This document shows, piece after piece, positions 6,401 to 13,172 of a DNA stretch of 18,216 nucleotides. Within the stretch, counting starts at the first letter, position 1. Each line of letters opens with the position of its first letter. The DNA comes from Gammaproteobacteria bacterium (lineage in GTDB: Bacteria; Pseudomonadota; Gammaproteobacteria; JALTLT01). Made by a program: the position numbers and the translations under genes. The notes beneath the pieces were generated by a model. That model searched no databases and was not told where the DNA came from. It was given only the letters and a program-made list of their open reading frames with translations. Where the stretch lies: NCBI GenBank assembly GCA_027001815.1, contig JALTLT010000180.1, positions 1 to 18,216 on the forward strand, in the 5' to 3' direction.

Positions 6401-8457
6401 TGTGGCTCGACCTCCCCACCACCTCCGCGCAGTTCCGTCGCATCGACGATCTGGACGAGAAGATCGGTGCCCTCGAGACCCTGCTGCTCGACAAGCGCAG
6501 CTACGGCTCCATGGTGTGTGGCGACGGAGCCTGTCTCGGCTGCGGCGAGAAGAGCGTCATCCACCTCTTCACCGCCACCGTCACGGCGCTGATGCAGCCG
6601 CGGGTGGAGGCTCACCTGCAGCGTCTCGACGAGCTGATCCGGCGCCTGGAACAGCACATCCGCCTCAAGCTGGTGGAGGGGCTCGACCTCAGCGATGTGC
6701 AGCGTCTCGACCAGGTGATCGAGAGCGCAGAAGGGGATCTCACCGTGGCGCGGCTGGCGGAGTCGGTGGATCCGGGGCACGAACGCACCACCGTGGATGC
6801 CGAGTGGCTGGAGCGGGTGACGGGTATCCTCTCCGCCCTGCGGGACCTCAAGTGGCGCTACGAGCACGGTCCCACCGGCCAGGGGCGCAGCGAACTGGGG
6901 ATCGTCAACTCCACCGGATGCACCTCCGTGTGGGGCTCCACCTGGCCCTACAACCCCTATCCCTTCCCCTGGACGAGCCATCTCTTCCAGGACAGCCCCT
7001 CCATCGCCATGGGGCTCATCGAGGGGCACATGGCGAAGATGGCCGAGGGCTTCAAGGCGATCCGCATGGCGCAGATCGAACTGGACGGAGGTTACCGGCC
7101 CGCGGAGCACGAACCCTTCTTCCAGCGTTTCTCGTGGAAGGATTTCAGCGAGGAGGAGTGGCGTCTCTGCCCGCCGGTGGTCGCCATCGGCGGTGACGGC
7201 GCCATGTACGACATCGGCTTCCAGAATCTCTCCCGGGCGCTCGCCTCGGGGATGCCCATCAAGGTGCTGGTGCTCGACACCCAGGTCTATTCCAACACGG
7301 GGGGGCAGGCCTGTACCTCAGGGTTCATCTCCCAGGTGGCCGACATGAGTCCCTATGGCGATGCGTGGAAGGGGAAGAGCGAGATCCGCAAGGAGATCTC
7401 ACTGATCGGCATGGCCCATCGCACCAGTTACGTGATGCAGGGCGCGCTCTCCCACGTCACCCACATGCTGGAGGGATTCATCGACGGGCTCAACAGCCGC
7501 CGTCCGGCGCTCTTCAATCTCTACGCTGTCTGTCCGCCGGAGCACGGTGTCGGCGACGACATGGCGGAGCAGCAGTCACGCCTGGCGGTGGAGTCGCGTG
7601 CCTATCCGCTGGTCAAGTACGACCCGGACGGGGGGGAGACGGTGGAGGCGTGTCTCGATCTCTCGGGCAATCCCGATCTGGAATCGGACTGGCCGCGCTA
7701 CACCCTCCGTTACCTGGACGAGAAGGGCGGGGAGGGGAGTCTCGAACTGCCCATGACCTTCGCCGACTTCGCCGCCACCGAGGGGCGTTTCCGCAAACAG
7801 TTCCGCAAGGCGCCCCCCGAGACCTGGAACGACGAGATGGTGCCGTACCACCAGTTCCTGGCCATGGACGAGGAGGAACGGGAGGGACGCATCCCCTACA
7901 TCTGGGCGGTGGATGGGGAGAACCGGCTCATGCGGCTGCTCTGCTCCGCCGAGATCGTCCGGGCCGGAGAGGAGCGGCTGCAGTTCTGGCGGCAGCTCAG
8001 GGGGCTGGCGGGCGAACTGGACAAGGTGGACGTGGATGCCCTGGTGGAACAGACCAAGGCGGAGATGGCCCAGCGCCTCAGCTCCACCCTGCTGTCGCTG
8101 GTCTCCTCGGGTGACGTCTCCCATCTGGCGGGGGCCCTGGAGGGGACGGCCGGCGGCAACGGAGTCGCGAGGGACGCCGACACGGCGATGCAGGGCAGCG
8201 CCCCGGACTACGAGCCCGTCTGGGTGGAGACGCCCGAGTGCACCGCCTGTGACGAGTGCATCGAGATCGCCCCGCGAGTCTTCTTCTACAACGACGAGAA
8301 GAAGGTGGAGATCCGTGACCCGAAAGGGGCCAGCTTTCGCGACCTGGTGAGGGCGGCGGAGAAGTGTACCGCCGGCTGCATCCATCCGGGGCGTCCCTGG
8401 TCGCTGGAGGAGAAGGGGATCGACAGGCTGATCCAGCGGGCCGAGAAGTTCAATTGA
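3472..8457 (+). CDS. nifJ: Pyruvate:ferredoxin (flavodoxin) oxidoreductase, extended form with fused ferredoxin domain
   Basis: PFOR interconverts pyruvate + CoA with acetyl-CoA + CO2, using thiamine pyrophosphate (TPP) and ferredoxin; here probably in the pyruvate-synthesis direction. Visible domains of the 1661 residues: pyruvate-binding domain with TDGNTA and AYPITPSTQMGEYW (about 20-255); transketolase C-like domain (about 265-425); gamma domain with HSVGGWGAITTGKN (about 480-690); two ferredoxin clusters, C791/794/797/801 and C943/946/949/953; the proximal-cluster CLGC at C1021/C1024 with C1150 and C1354 as likely remaining ligands; and the TPP motif GGDGAMYDIGFQN (1240-1252). Unusual are a charged helical insertion between the two ferredoxin clusters (about 815-930), another between C1024 and C1150, and a C-terminal extension ending in a single-cluster ferredoxin-like domain (C1590, C1593, C1596, C1632; extra C1636). 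Ordinary NifJ proteins are about 1170-1200 residues. It sits between rnfB and rnfC. Confidence 0.92.
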   Translation: MFSSKDDSEQSFPFPGRPMATDGNTAVILCEREASDAAGAYPITPSTQMGEYWAEETAKGHVNISGRALIFIEPESEHAAAAVTAGISMTGLRATNFSSAQGVAFMHESLYAAAGKRLPYVLNMGCRAITKASLNVHCGHDDFHCVDDTGFLQLFAVDAQGAADLNLIGRRVAELSLTPAVVAQDGFLTTHLIEPIRVPERELVERYLGRPDDMIESPTPSQRLLFGEQRRRVPAIWDVDRPLMSGTVQNQDAYMQTVAAQRPFFYDHVAGLADQAMEEYYRLTGRRYGRIGTHRTEDAEWLIVGMGSMIVQARAVADWLRRERGLKVGVVDITLYRPFPGDLLGHVLRGKRGVAVLERTDQPLAEDLPLMREVRATVSKCIENGRAAGSELPWSDYAVYRGFGEVPALFSGVYGLGSRDLQPEGIIGAVENMLPEGKGRRFFYLGIDFVCEPENPRQEVLVESIEEAYPALRELAVHGSENPDLMPENSITVRMHSVGGWGAITTGKNLAMTLYDLLGYDIKANPKYGSEKKGQPTTYYLAAAPTPIPLNCEYHHVDVVISPDPNVFHHSDPLAGLKEGGVFIIQSSLDSGEELWRTFPPRARRYVVEKGIRVFFVDGFRIAREEASNPELQLRMQGNAFQGAFFAASPLMEMAALDEERLFRAIEEQLRSKFGAKGARVVEDNLRVVRRGFEEVREITHKSLEIRIPAAAKRKAPTLPVMLKRIPRADGGVADVHRFWEQTGSFYARGEGGGRMADPYQALSLIPAASGVFRDMTQIRFEYPEWIAENCTACGDCYTVCPDSACPGLVNSIGEVFNTVVQRVERGGRPTRLLRRELRTIEKRLRTLLAEAGEGADVRALIDRAVLERLAEEGEGARSIAPESGSVAPAEEGESELEREFSLFLEALGEFRFAVTRPYWSLLEKRAPGSGGLFSITINPYTCKGCMECVEVCDDDALRARPQDDAAVERLRREWSLWLDLPTTSAQFRRIDDLDEKIGALETLLLDKRSYGSMVCGDGACLGCGEKSVIHLFTATVTALMQPRVEAHLQRLDELIRRLEQHIRLKLVEGLDLSDVQRLDQVIESAEGDLTVARLAESVDPGHERTTVDAEWLERVTGILSALRDLKWRYEHGPTGQGRSELGIVNSTGCTSVWGSTWPYNPYPFPWTSHLFQDSPSIAMGLIEGHMAKMAEGFKAIRMAQIELDGGYRPAEHEPFFQRFSWKDFSEEEWRLCPPVVAIGGDGAMYDIGFQNLSRALASGMPIKVLVLDTQVYSNTGGQACTSGFISQVADMSPYGDAWKGKSEIRKEISLIGMAHRTSYVMQGALSHVTHMLEGFIDGLNSRRPALFNLYAVCPPEHGVGDDMAEQQSRLAVESRAYPLVKYDPDGGETVEACLDLSGNPDLESDWPRYTLRYLDEKGGEGSLELPMTFADFAATEGRFRKQFRKAPPETWNDEMVPYHQFLAMDEEEREGRIPYIWAVDGENRLMRLLCSAEIVRAGEERLQFWRQLRGLAGELDKVDVDALVEQTKAEMAQRLSSTLLSLVSSGDVSHLAGALEGTAGGNGVARDADTAMQGSAPDYEPVWVETPECTACDECIEIAPRVFFYNDEKKVEIRDPKGASFRDLVRAAEKCTAGCIHPGRPWSLEEKGIDRLIQRAEKFN

Positions 8458-8552
8458 GCCTCTCCTTGCGGAATGGGGTGGGAGGGAAGCCCCGGTAGCC
8501 GAAGGCCGCCGGTGTCCCGACAGGTTTCCAGGTAGAGAGAGGGGAGAGAAGT

Positions 8553-8690
8553 ATGCGGTTCACCCCCGTCGACAACGGTTTTGCGGCGGCGCCCCCCGGC
8601 GCGGTGCATACCATCCCCCCGGTCGCATGCCGCGTCCGCGGGGACGCTGCCGCATCTTCCTTCCGCCGAAAGGGGAGGGGTGCCGCATGA
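8553..8690 (+). CDS. Candidate 45-residue small ORF coupled to rnfC
   Basis: ATG 8553 follows a strong purine-rich ribosome binding site (GAGAGAGGGGAGAGAA). The frame runs 45 codons and ends with TGA 8688-8690, which overlaps the rnfC ATG (8687) as ATGA, the same junction used by most genes of this train. The peptide starts MRFTPVDNGFAAAPPG and ends in a basic tail (FRRKGRGAA), with one Cys, no membrane segment and no family I recognise. It fills a 229-base gap that is otherwise the largest spacer in the train. It could be a real small protein, a translational coupling leader that controls RnfC yield, or chance. A GC-rich stem (GCGTCC 8632-8637 with GGACGC 8642-8647) lies inside it and might be opened by ribosomes reading this ORF. 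Confidence 0.4.
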   Translation: MRFTPVDNGFAAAPPGAVHTIPPVACRVRGDAAASSFRRKGRGAA

Positions 8691-10024
8691 TTCTCTCCTT
8701 CCTGCGTGGCCACACCTTCAGCCACGGTGTTCGGGTGGCCCATCACAAGGAGCAGACGGCGAGCCGCCCGATCCGGCGCCTGCCCTTCCCCGAGCGGCTG
8801 ATCCTGCCTCTCGACCCCCATATCGGCAAGCCGGCGGTGCCGCTGGTGCGTCGTGGTCAGGAGGTGGTGCGCGGTGAACCGATCGCGCGGGCCGACGGCT
8901 GGATGTCACTGCCCATCCATGCCCCTGCCACCGGACGGGTAGTGGCCCTCGAGCCCATGCCCACCCCTCGCGGTCCCCGCCGCCCGGCCATCGTCCTCGA
9001 GGTGGACCCGGCCGATACCCAGGAGATGGGATGGGGAGAGCCGCGTGACCCGCTCGCCATGGATCGGGAGACACTGATCGCCGCCATCCAGGAGAGCGGT
9101 CTGGCCGGTCTCGGCGGTGCGGCATTTCCGACCCACGTCAAGCTCTCGGTACCGCCGGAACAACGGGTCGACACTCTGCTCATCAACGGCTGCGAGTGTG
9201 AGCCCTACCTCACCTGCGACCACCGGATCATGCTCGAGCAGACCGACGATCTGGTGACGGGAATCCGCATTGCCATGCGCGCCACCGGTGTGCAGGAGGC
9301 GGTGATCGGTGTGGAGAACAACAAGCCCGATGCGGTGGCCGCCATCCGGGCCGGGCTGCGGGAAGAGGATCCGATCCGCGTCGTGGTGGTGGAGAGCAAG
9401 TATCCCCAGGGGGCGGAGAAGATGCTCATCAAGGCGGCCCTGGGGCGCGAGGTGCCTCCGGGTGGTATCCCGGCCCAGGTGGGGGTGGTGGTCAACAACG
9501 TGGGTACCATGGCCGCCCTGGGTCACCTGCTTCCGCGGGGCGAGGGGCTGGTGGAACGGGTGATCACGGTCGCCGGTCCCGCCGTGCGGCGCCCCGGCAA
9601 CTATCGGGTGGCGCTGGGTACCCCTATCGAGTTCATCCTTCGCCACTGCGGCTTCGAGGGGAAGATGGGGGAGTTCATCCTCGGTGGTCCGATGATGGGC
9701 TCGGCGGTCTCGGCGGTGGAGACCCCCATCACCAAGGGGACCTCAGGTGTGCTGATGCTGCACGAGCGCGAGATCGAGGCGGAGAGCCGGCCGGCGGAGC
9801 ACTGCATTCGCTGTGGTCGCTGTGTCGAGGCGTGCCCCATGCACCTCAACCCCTGTGAACTGGGTTGGCTGGCGCGGAAGCGGGAGTACGACACCATGGC
9901 CGAGCGCTTTCACCTCATGGACTGTTTCGAGTGTGGGTGCTGCTCCTTCGTCTGTCCCGCCTCCATCCCGCTGGTGCAGTATTTCCGTATCGCCAAGTCG
10001 ATTCTCCGGGAGCAGGCGGCGTGA
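8687..10024 (+). CDS. rnfC: Rnf electron transport complex subunit RnfC
   Basis: RnfC is the peripheral NADH-oxidising (or NAD+-reducing) subunit of Rnf, carrying FMN and two [4Fe-4S] clusters. The 445-residue product has the N-terminal RnfC block (HTFSHGVRVAHHKE, then PLDPHIGKPAVPLV). It has the glycine-rich nucleotide/FMN-binding loop GLAGLGGAAFPT at 138-149, similar to NuoF, and two complete cluster motifs, C373/376/379/383 and C413/416/419/423. Its length matches the short RnfC form, without the long repetitive C-terminal tail seen in E. coli RsxC. I chose ATG 8687 because a ribosome binding site (AAAGGGGAGGGG) precedes it and conserved sequence starts there. A longer frame from 8627 adds 20 non-conserved residues. 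Its stop overlaps the rnfD GTG by 4 bases. Confidence 0.95.
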   Translation: MILSFLRGHTFSHGVRVAHHKEQTASRPIRRLPFPERLILPLDPHIGKPAVPLVRRGQEVVRGEPIARADGWMSLPIHAPATGRVVALEPMPTPRGPRRPAIVLEVDPADTQEMGWGEPRDPLAMDRETLIAAIQESGLAGLGGAAFPTHVKLSVPPEQRVDTLLINGCECEPYLTCDHRIMLEQTDDLVTGIRIAMRATGVQEAVIGVENNKPDAVAAIRAGLREEDPIRVVVVESKYPQGAEKMLIKAALGREVPPGGIPAQVGVVVNNVGTMAALGHLLPRGEGLVERVITVAGPAVRRPGNYRVALGTPIEFILRHCGFEGKMGEFILGGPMMGSAVSAVETPITKGTSGVLMLHEREIEAESRPAEHCIRCGRCVEACPMHLNPCELGWLARKREYDTMAERFHLMDCFECGCCSFVCPASIPLVQYFRIAKSILREQAA

Positions 10025-11061
10025 GTGGTACCCGCATCGAACTGCGTACCGCTCCCCACGCGCATGCCCCCGTGGATGTGCCGCTCATCATGCGGCACGT
10101 GATCTATGCCCTGTTGCCGATCGTCGCCTGGTCGGTGTGGCTGTTCGGTCTCGGTACCCTGCTGCTGATCCTCACCGTCACCGCCACCGCACTCGCCACC
10201 GAGCGTCTGCTGGGGGGTGAGGGAGGGGAACGCTCCATCCGCGACGGATCGGCGGTGATCACCGGGCTGTTGCTGGCGCTCACCCTGCCGCCCGCCTTCC
10301 CCCTCTGGATGGGCGTGGTGGCGGCGGTTGCCGCCATCGGCCTCGGCAAGATGCTGTTCGGTGGTCTCGGCATGAACCCCCTCAATCCGGCCCTGGTGGG
10401 GCGCGCCTTCGTCCAGGCCGCCTTCCCGGCCTCCATCACCACCTGGATCCCGCCGCTGGGTGCAGAGCGCTTCACCTCCGTCGCCCCATCCACCCTGGCC
10501 CCCCCCTTTCTGCGCCCGGAGGGACTGGCGGAGTGGATCGCCGATCAGCGGGTGGACGCCTTCACGGGGGCCACGCCGCTGGGGCTGTTCAAGTTCGATG
10601 GGGTGATCACGCCCCTCCGGGATCTGCTGGCCGGCACCACCGCCGGCTCGGCCGGCGAGACCCCGGCGCTGCTGATCGTGGCCTGTGGTCTCTACCTCGC
10701 CTTCCGTCGTTTCCTCGACTGGCGCATTCCCCTGGCGGTGATGGCCGGCGTGGTGCTTGCCGCCGGTCCTCTCCATCTGCTGGATGCGGAGCGATTCCCC
10801 GACCCGTGGTTCATGCTGCTCTCCGGGGGGTTGATGCTGGGTGCCTGGTTCATGGCCACCGACATGGTGGGGTCGCCGGTGACCCCCTGGGGGGTTCTGA
10901 TCTACGGTCTGCTGATCGGTCTCCTGACGGTGGTGATCCGCCTCTTCGGCGGCCTCTCGGAGGGGGTGATGTACGCCATCCTGCTGGCCAACGCCGCCAC
11001 CCCACTCATCGAACGGCTCACCCAGCCGCGGGTCTTCGGCGCCGCCAGGAGAAAGGAATGA
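10021..11061 (+). CDS. rnfD: Rnf electron transport complex subunit RnfD
   Basis: RnfD is an integral membrane subunit with a covalently bound FMN and belongs to the NqrB/RnfD family. The 346-residue product has a run of hydrophobic helices from about residue 25. It contains the conserved GMNPLNPALVGRAF segment and the flavinylation motif in DAFTGATPLGLF, where Thr185 would be linked to FMN by an ApbE-type flavin transferase (no apbE gene is in the window). The start is GTG 10021, overlapping the rnfC stop (GTGA). The frame extends upstream into rnfC, but the earlier start at 9865 would give a non-homologous leader. It ends by overlapping the rnfG ATG by 4 bases. All expected features of the family are present. 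Confidence 0.94.
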   Translation: MSGTRIELRTAPHAHAPVDVPLIMRHVIYALLPIVAWSVWLFGLGTLLLILTVTATALATERLLGGEGGERSIRDGSAVITGLLLALTLPPAFPLWMGVVAAVAAIGLGKMLFGGLGMNPLNPALVGRAFVQAAFPASITTWIPPLGAERFTSVAPSTLAPPFLRPEGLAEWIADQRVDAFTGATPLGLFKFDGVITPLRDLLAGTTAGSAGETPALLIVACGLYLAFRRFLDWRIPLAVMAGVVLAAGPLHLLDAERFPDPWFMLLSGGLMLGAWFMATDMVGSPVTPWGVLIYGLLIGLLTVVIRLFGGLSEGVMYAILLANAATPLIERLTQPRVFGAARRKE

Positions 11062-11735
11062 ACGCGCCGCTCCAGCCTGCCGTCGCGCCACCGACCCCGG
11101 CCCGTCCCATGATCCTGGTGCTGGGCGGCATCGCCACCCTCTCCGGGCTGCTGGTAGTGCTGGTCTATCACCTCACTCTGCCGCGCATCGAGGCCAATCG
11201 CCGGGCCGCCGTGGAGGCGGCGGTCTTCGCCGTCCTGCCGGGTGCCGCGCGTCGCCAGTCGCTGTGGCTGGATGAGGCCGGGCTCCACCACCAGCCGGTA
11301 AAGGGCGGTCGCGAGTTCCATGCGGTGTTCGATGGTGATGGCCGACTGCTGGGCATCGCCGCCGAGGGGGTGGCCCAGGGGTATGCCGGACCGGTCCGGC
11401 TCATCTGGGGGTGGCGGCCCGACTGTCGCTGCATCGTCGGGATGCGCATCGTCGGCATGACCGAGACGCCGGGGCTCGGTGACAAGGTGGCCAGCGACGA
11501 GGCGTTTCTTGCCAACTTCGCGGCGCTGGAGGCGCGGCCCACCGCCGACGGCCTGGAACACCCCATCGCCACGGTCCGCCATGGTCGCAAGCAGCAGCCG
11601 TGGGAGATCGACGCAATCTCCGGTGCCACCATCTCCTCGCGGGCGGTGGGGGAAGCGATCGCGCGCAGTGCCGAGACGCTGCTGCCACGGGTGGCGGGTC
11701 TGCTGGAGAAGCTGACGGTGGAGGAGGAGGGATGA
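11058..11735 (+). CDS. rnfG: Rnf electron transport complex subunit RnfG
   Basis: RnfG carries a covalently attached FMN on the outer face of the membrane and belongs to the NqrC/RnfG FMN-binding family. The 225-residue product has a single N-terminal membrane helix (about 18-40, LVLGGIATLSGLLVVLVYHL). It has the family block GYAGPVRLIWGW...ETPGLGDKV and the flavinylation motif SGATISSRAV with Thr191 as the predicted attachment residue. A pair of close cysteines (DCRC) lies in the middle of the FMN domain, where many relatives have Gly/Asp/Arg. ATG 11058 overlaps the rnfD stop (ATGA) and is preceded by AGGAGAAAGGA. Its own stop overlaps the rnfE ATG in the same way, showing tight translational coupling. 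Confidence 0.94.
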   Translation: MNAPLQPAVAPPTPARPMILVLGGIATLSGLLVVLVYHLTLPRIEANRRAAVEAAVFAVLPGAARRQSLWLDEAGLHHQPVKGGREFHAVFDGDGRLLGIAAEGVAQGYAGPVRLIWGWRPDCRCIVGMRIVGMTETPGLGDKVASDEAFLANFAALEARPTADGLEHPIATVRHGRKQQPWEIDAISGATISSRAVGEAIARSAETLLPRVAGLLEKLTVEEEG

Positions 11736-12388
11736 ACGGAGAGTCACCGAAGCCGGTCACCTGGGAGACCTTCGCCGCGGGCCTGTGGCGGGAGAACCCG
11801 GTCTTCGTCATGCTTCTGGGCATGTGTCCGGTGCTGGCGGTGACCAACTCGGCGGTCAACGCCCTGGCCATGGGTCTCGCCACCACCTTCGTGCTGGTCG
11901 CCTCCGGGCTGCTGGTCTCCCTGTTGCGGGCGGCGATCCCCAAGCAGGTGCGCATCGCCACCTACATCGTCATCATCGCCACCTTCGTCACCATCGTCGA
12001 CTACACCATCCAGGCCATCTCCCTCGATCTCTACAACGCCCTGGGCGCCTTCATCCAGCTCATCGTCGTCAACTGCATCATCCTCGGTCGGGCGGAGGCC
12101 TACGCCTCCCGAAACCGGCCCCTGCCGGCGGTGGTCAATGCCCTCGGCATGGGGGTCGGTTTCACCTTTGCCCTGCTCTGCCTCGGCGGGGTGCGGGAAC
12201 TGCTGGGAGCCGGCTCCCTGTTCGGTGTGGCCCTGTTCGGCGACCGTTTCGAGCCGTGGGTGGTGATGCTGCTGCCGCCCGGCGGATTCCTGGTCCTGGG
12301 GGGATGGCTGCTGCTGTTCGCCTGGCTGCGCCGGCGGCGCGGCCAGGCGGTTTCCGTGGAGGGGGGGACATGCCACACGATTCGCTGA
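11732..12388 (+). CDS. rnfE: Rnf electron transport complex subunit RnfE
   Basis: RnfE is one of two homologous integral membrane subunits (with RnfA) of the NqrD/E-RnfA/E family. The two are thought to hold an iron-sulfur centre between them within the membrane. The 218-residue product has about six hydrophobic helices and the two expected Cys-containing half-helix motifs, LLGMCPVLAVTNSAVNALAMG and IVVNCIILGRAEAYA. The ATG at 11732 overlaps the rnfG stop and follows GGAGGAGG. The 3' end overlaps rnfA by 19 bases. The C-terminal tail after the last helix is basic and short. Nothing is missing compared with the family. Confidence 0.95.
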   Translation: MNGESPKPVTWETFAAGLWRENPVFVMLLGMCPVLAVTNSAVNALAMGLATTFVLVASGLLVSLLRAAIPKQVRIATYIVIIATFVTIVDYTIQAISLDLYNALGAFIQLIVVNCIILGRAEAYASRNRPLPAVVNALGMGVGFTFALLCLGGVRELLGAGSLFGVALFGDRFEPWVVMLLPPGGFLVLGGWLLLFAWLRRRRGQAVSVEGGTCHTIR

Positions 12389-12957
12389 GCTTCATCTTTC
12401 TCGACGCGGTTCTGGCCAATAACTTCGTGCTGGCCCTCTTTCTCGGTCTCTGTCCCTTTCTGGGTGTCTCGGGAAGGCTGGAGACGGCCCTGCCCATGGG
12501 TCTCGCCACCACCTTCGTCATGCTGGTGAGTTCCATCTGTGCCTGGCTCATCAATGCGATCCTGGTCACCTTCCAGATCGAATTCCTGCGGCTGATCGCC
12601 TACATCGCGGTGATCGCCAGCGCCGTGCAACTGGTGGAGATGGCGCTCAAGAAGTTCTCGCCGGGGCTGTTCCGGGCCCTCGGCATCTATCTGCCGCTGA
12701 TCACCACCAACTGCGCCATTCTCGGTCTGGCCCTGTTCCAGACCTTCCGCCACTACGACTTCCTGCAGTCGCTGGTCTTCTCCCTGGGGGCCGGCGGGGG
12801 GTTCACGCTCGCCATCCTGCTGATGGCCGGGCTGCGGGAGAAGCTGGCCCTGGCGGAGGTCCCCTCCATCGTCCAGGGAGCGGCCATCAGCCTGATCCTG
12901 GGCGGACTCCTCTCGCTCACCTTCATGGGTTTTGCCGGACTGGGGGGACAGACATGA
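12370..12957 (+). CDS. rnfA: Rnf electron transport complex subunit RnfA
   Basis: RnfA is the partner of RnfE in the membrane core of Rnf. The 195-residue length is normal for the family. About six hydrophobic helices are visible, with the paired motifs LFLGLCPFLGVSGRLETALPMG and LITTNCAILGLALF that provide the membrane cysteines, in inverted arrangement relative to RnfE. ATG 12370 lies within the 3' end of rnfE, with the ribosome binding site GGAGGGGGGG just upstream. It is the last canonical rnf gene of the train. Its stop overlaps the next small gene by 4 bases (ATGA), so that gene is translated as part of the set. Confidence 0.95.
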   Translation: MPHDSLSFIFLDAVLANNFVLALFLGLCPFLGVSGRLETALPMGLATTFVMLVSSICAWLINAILVTFQIEFLRLIAYIAVIASAVQLVEMALKKFSPGLFRALGIYLPLITTNCAILGLALFQTFRHYDFLQSLVFSLGAGGGFTLAILLMAGLREKLALAEVPSIVQGAAISLILGGLLSLTFMGFAGLGGQT

Positions 12958-13169
12958 GGGACTACCTGGTGGGCGCGCTGCTCTTCCCGGCCCTGTTCGG
13001 AGTGTGGCTGTTGGCCGACCATTTCTACCGGCGCTTCCACCTGCGCCATCCTGAGCTGCCCCCGCCCATGGCGGGGAGATGCGGCGGAGAGTGCGGCTGC
13101 AGCGGGGGAGGCTGCGGCCGGTCGACGGATTCCCCGGGGAATCCCCACAAGCCTGTTGACGAGGAGTGA
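12954..13169 (+). CDS. Small Cys-rich single-pass membrane protein, candidate Rnf iron-maturation factor
   Basis: The 71-residue product has one N-terminal membrane helix (about residues 5-21, LVGALLFPALFGVWLLA). A short basic/histidine stretch follows, then a Gly/Cys-rich segment with C43-x3-C47-x-C49-x4-C54, then a short polar tail. Its ATG overlaps the rnfA stop and its own end supplies the GAGGAG that serves ppsA, so it belongs to the train. The layout (one helix, then four clustered Cys) resembles NqrM, a small protein needed to install iron in the NqrD/NqrE membrane site, and RnfA/RnfE are the homologues of those subunits. Homology is not established from sequence reading; the Cys spacing is not identical to what I recall for NqrM. 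The alternative is a FeoB-associated-type Cys-rich protein. Confidence 0.75.
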   Translation: MRDYLVGALLFPALFGVWLLADHFYRRFHLRHPELPPPMAGRCGGECGCSGGGCGRSTDSPGNPHKPVDEE

Positions 13170-13172
13170 ATC

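Noticed and set aside
3214..7110. 1298-codon open frame on the minus strand
   Set aside because: It lies antisense to rnfB/nifJ, and its translation is a low-complexity Gly/Arg/His/Pro-rich sequence with no domain. Long antisense frames are expected opposite GC-rich genes, and the plus strand encodes clearly recognisable enzymes.
8627..8686. Longer N-terminus for RnfC starting at 8627
   Set aside because: The added 20 residues are arginine/proline-rich and not RnfC-like. ATG 8687 has its own ribosome binding site and begins with conserved sequence.
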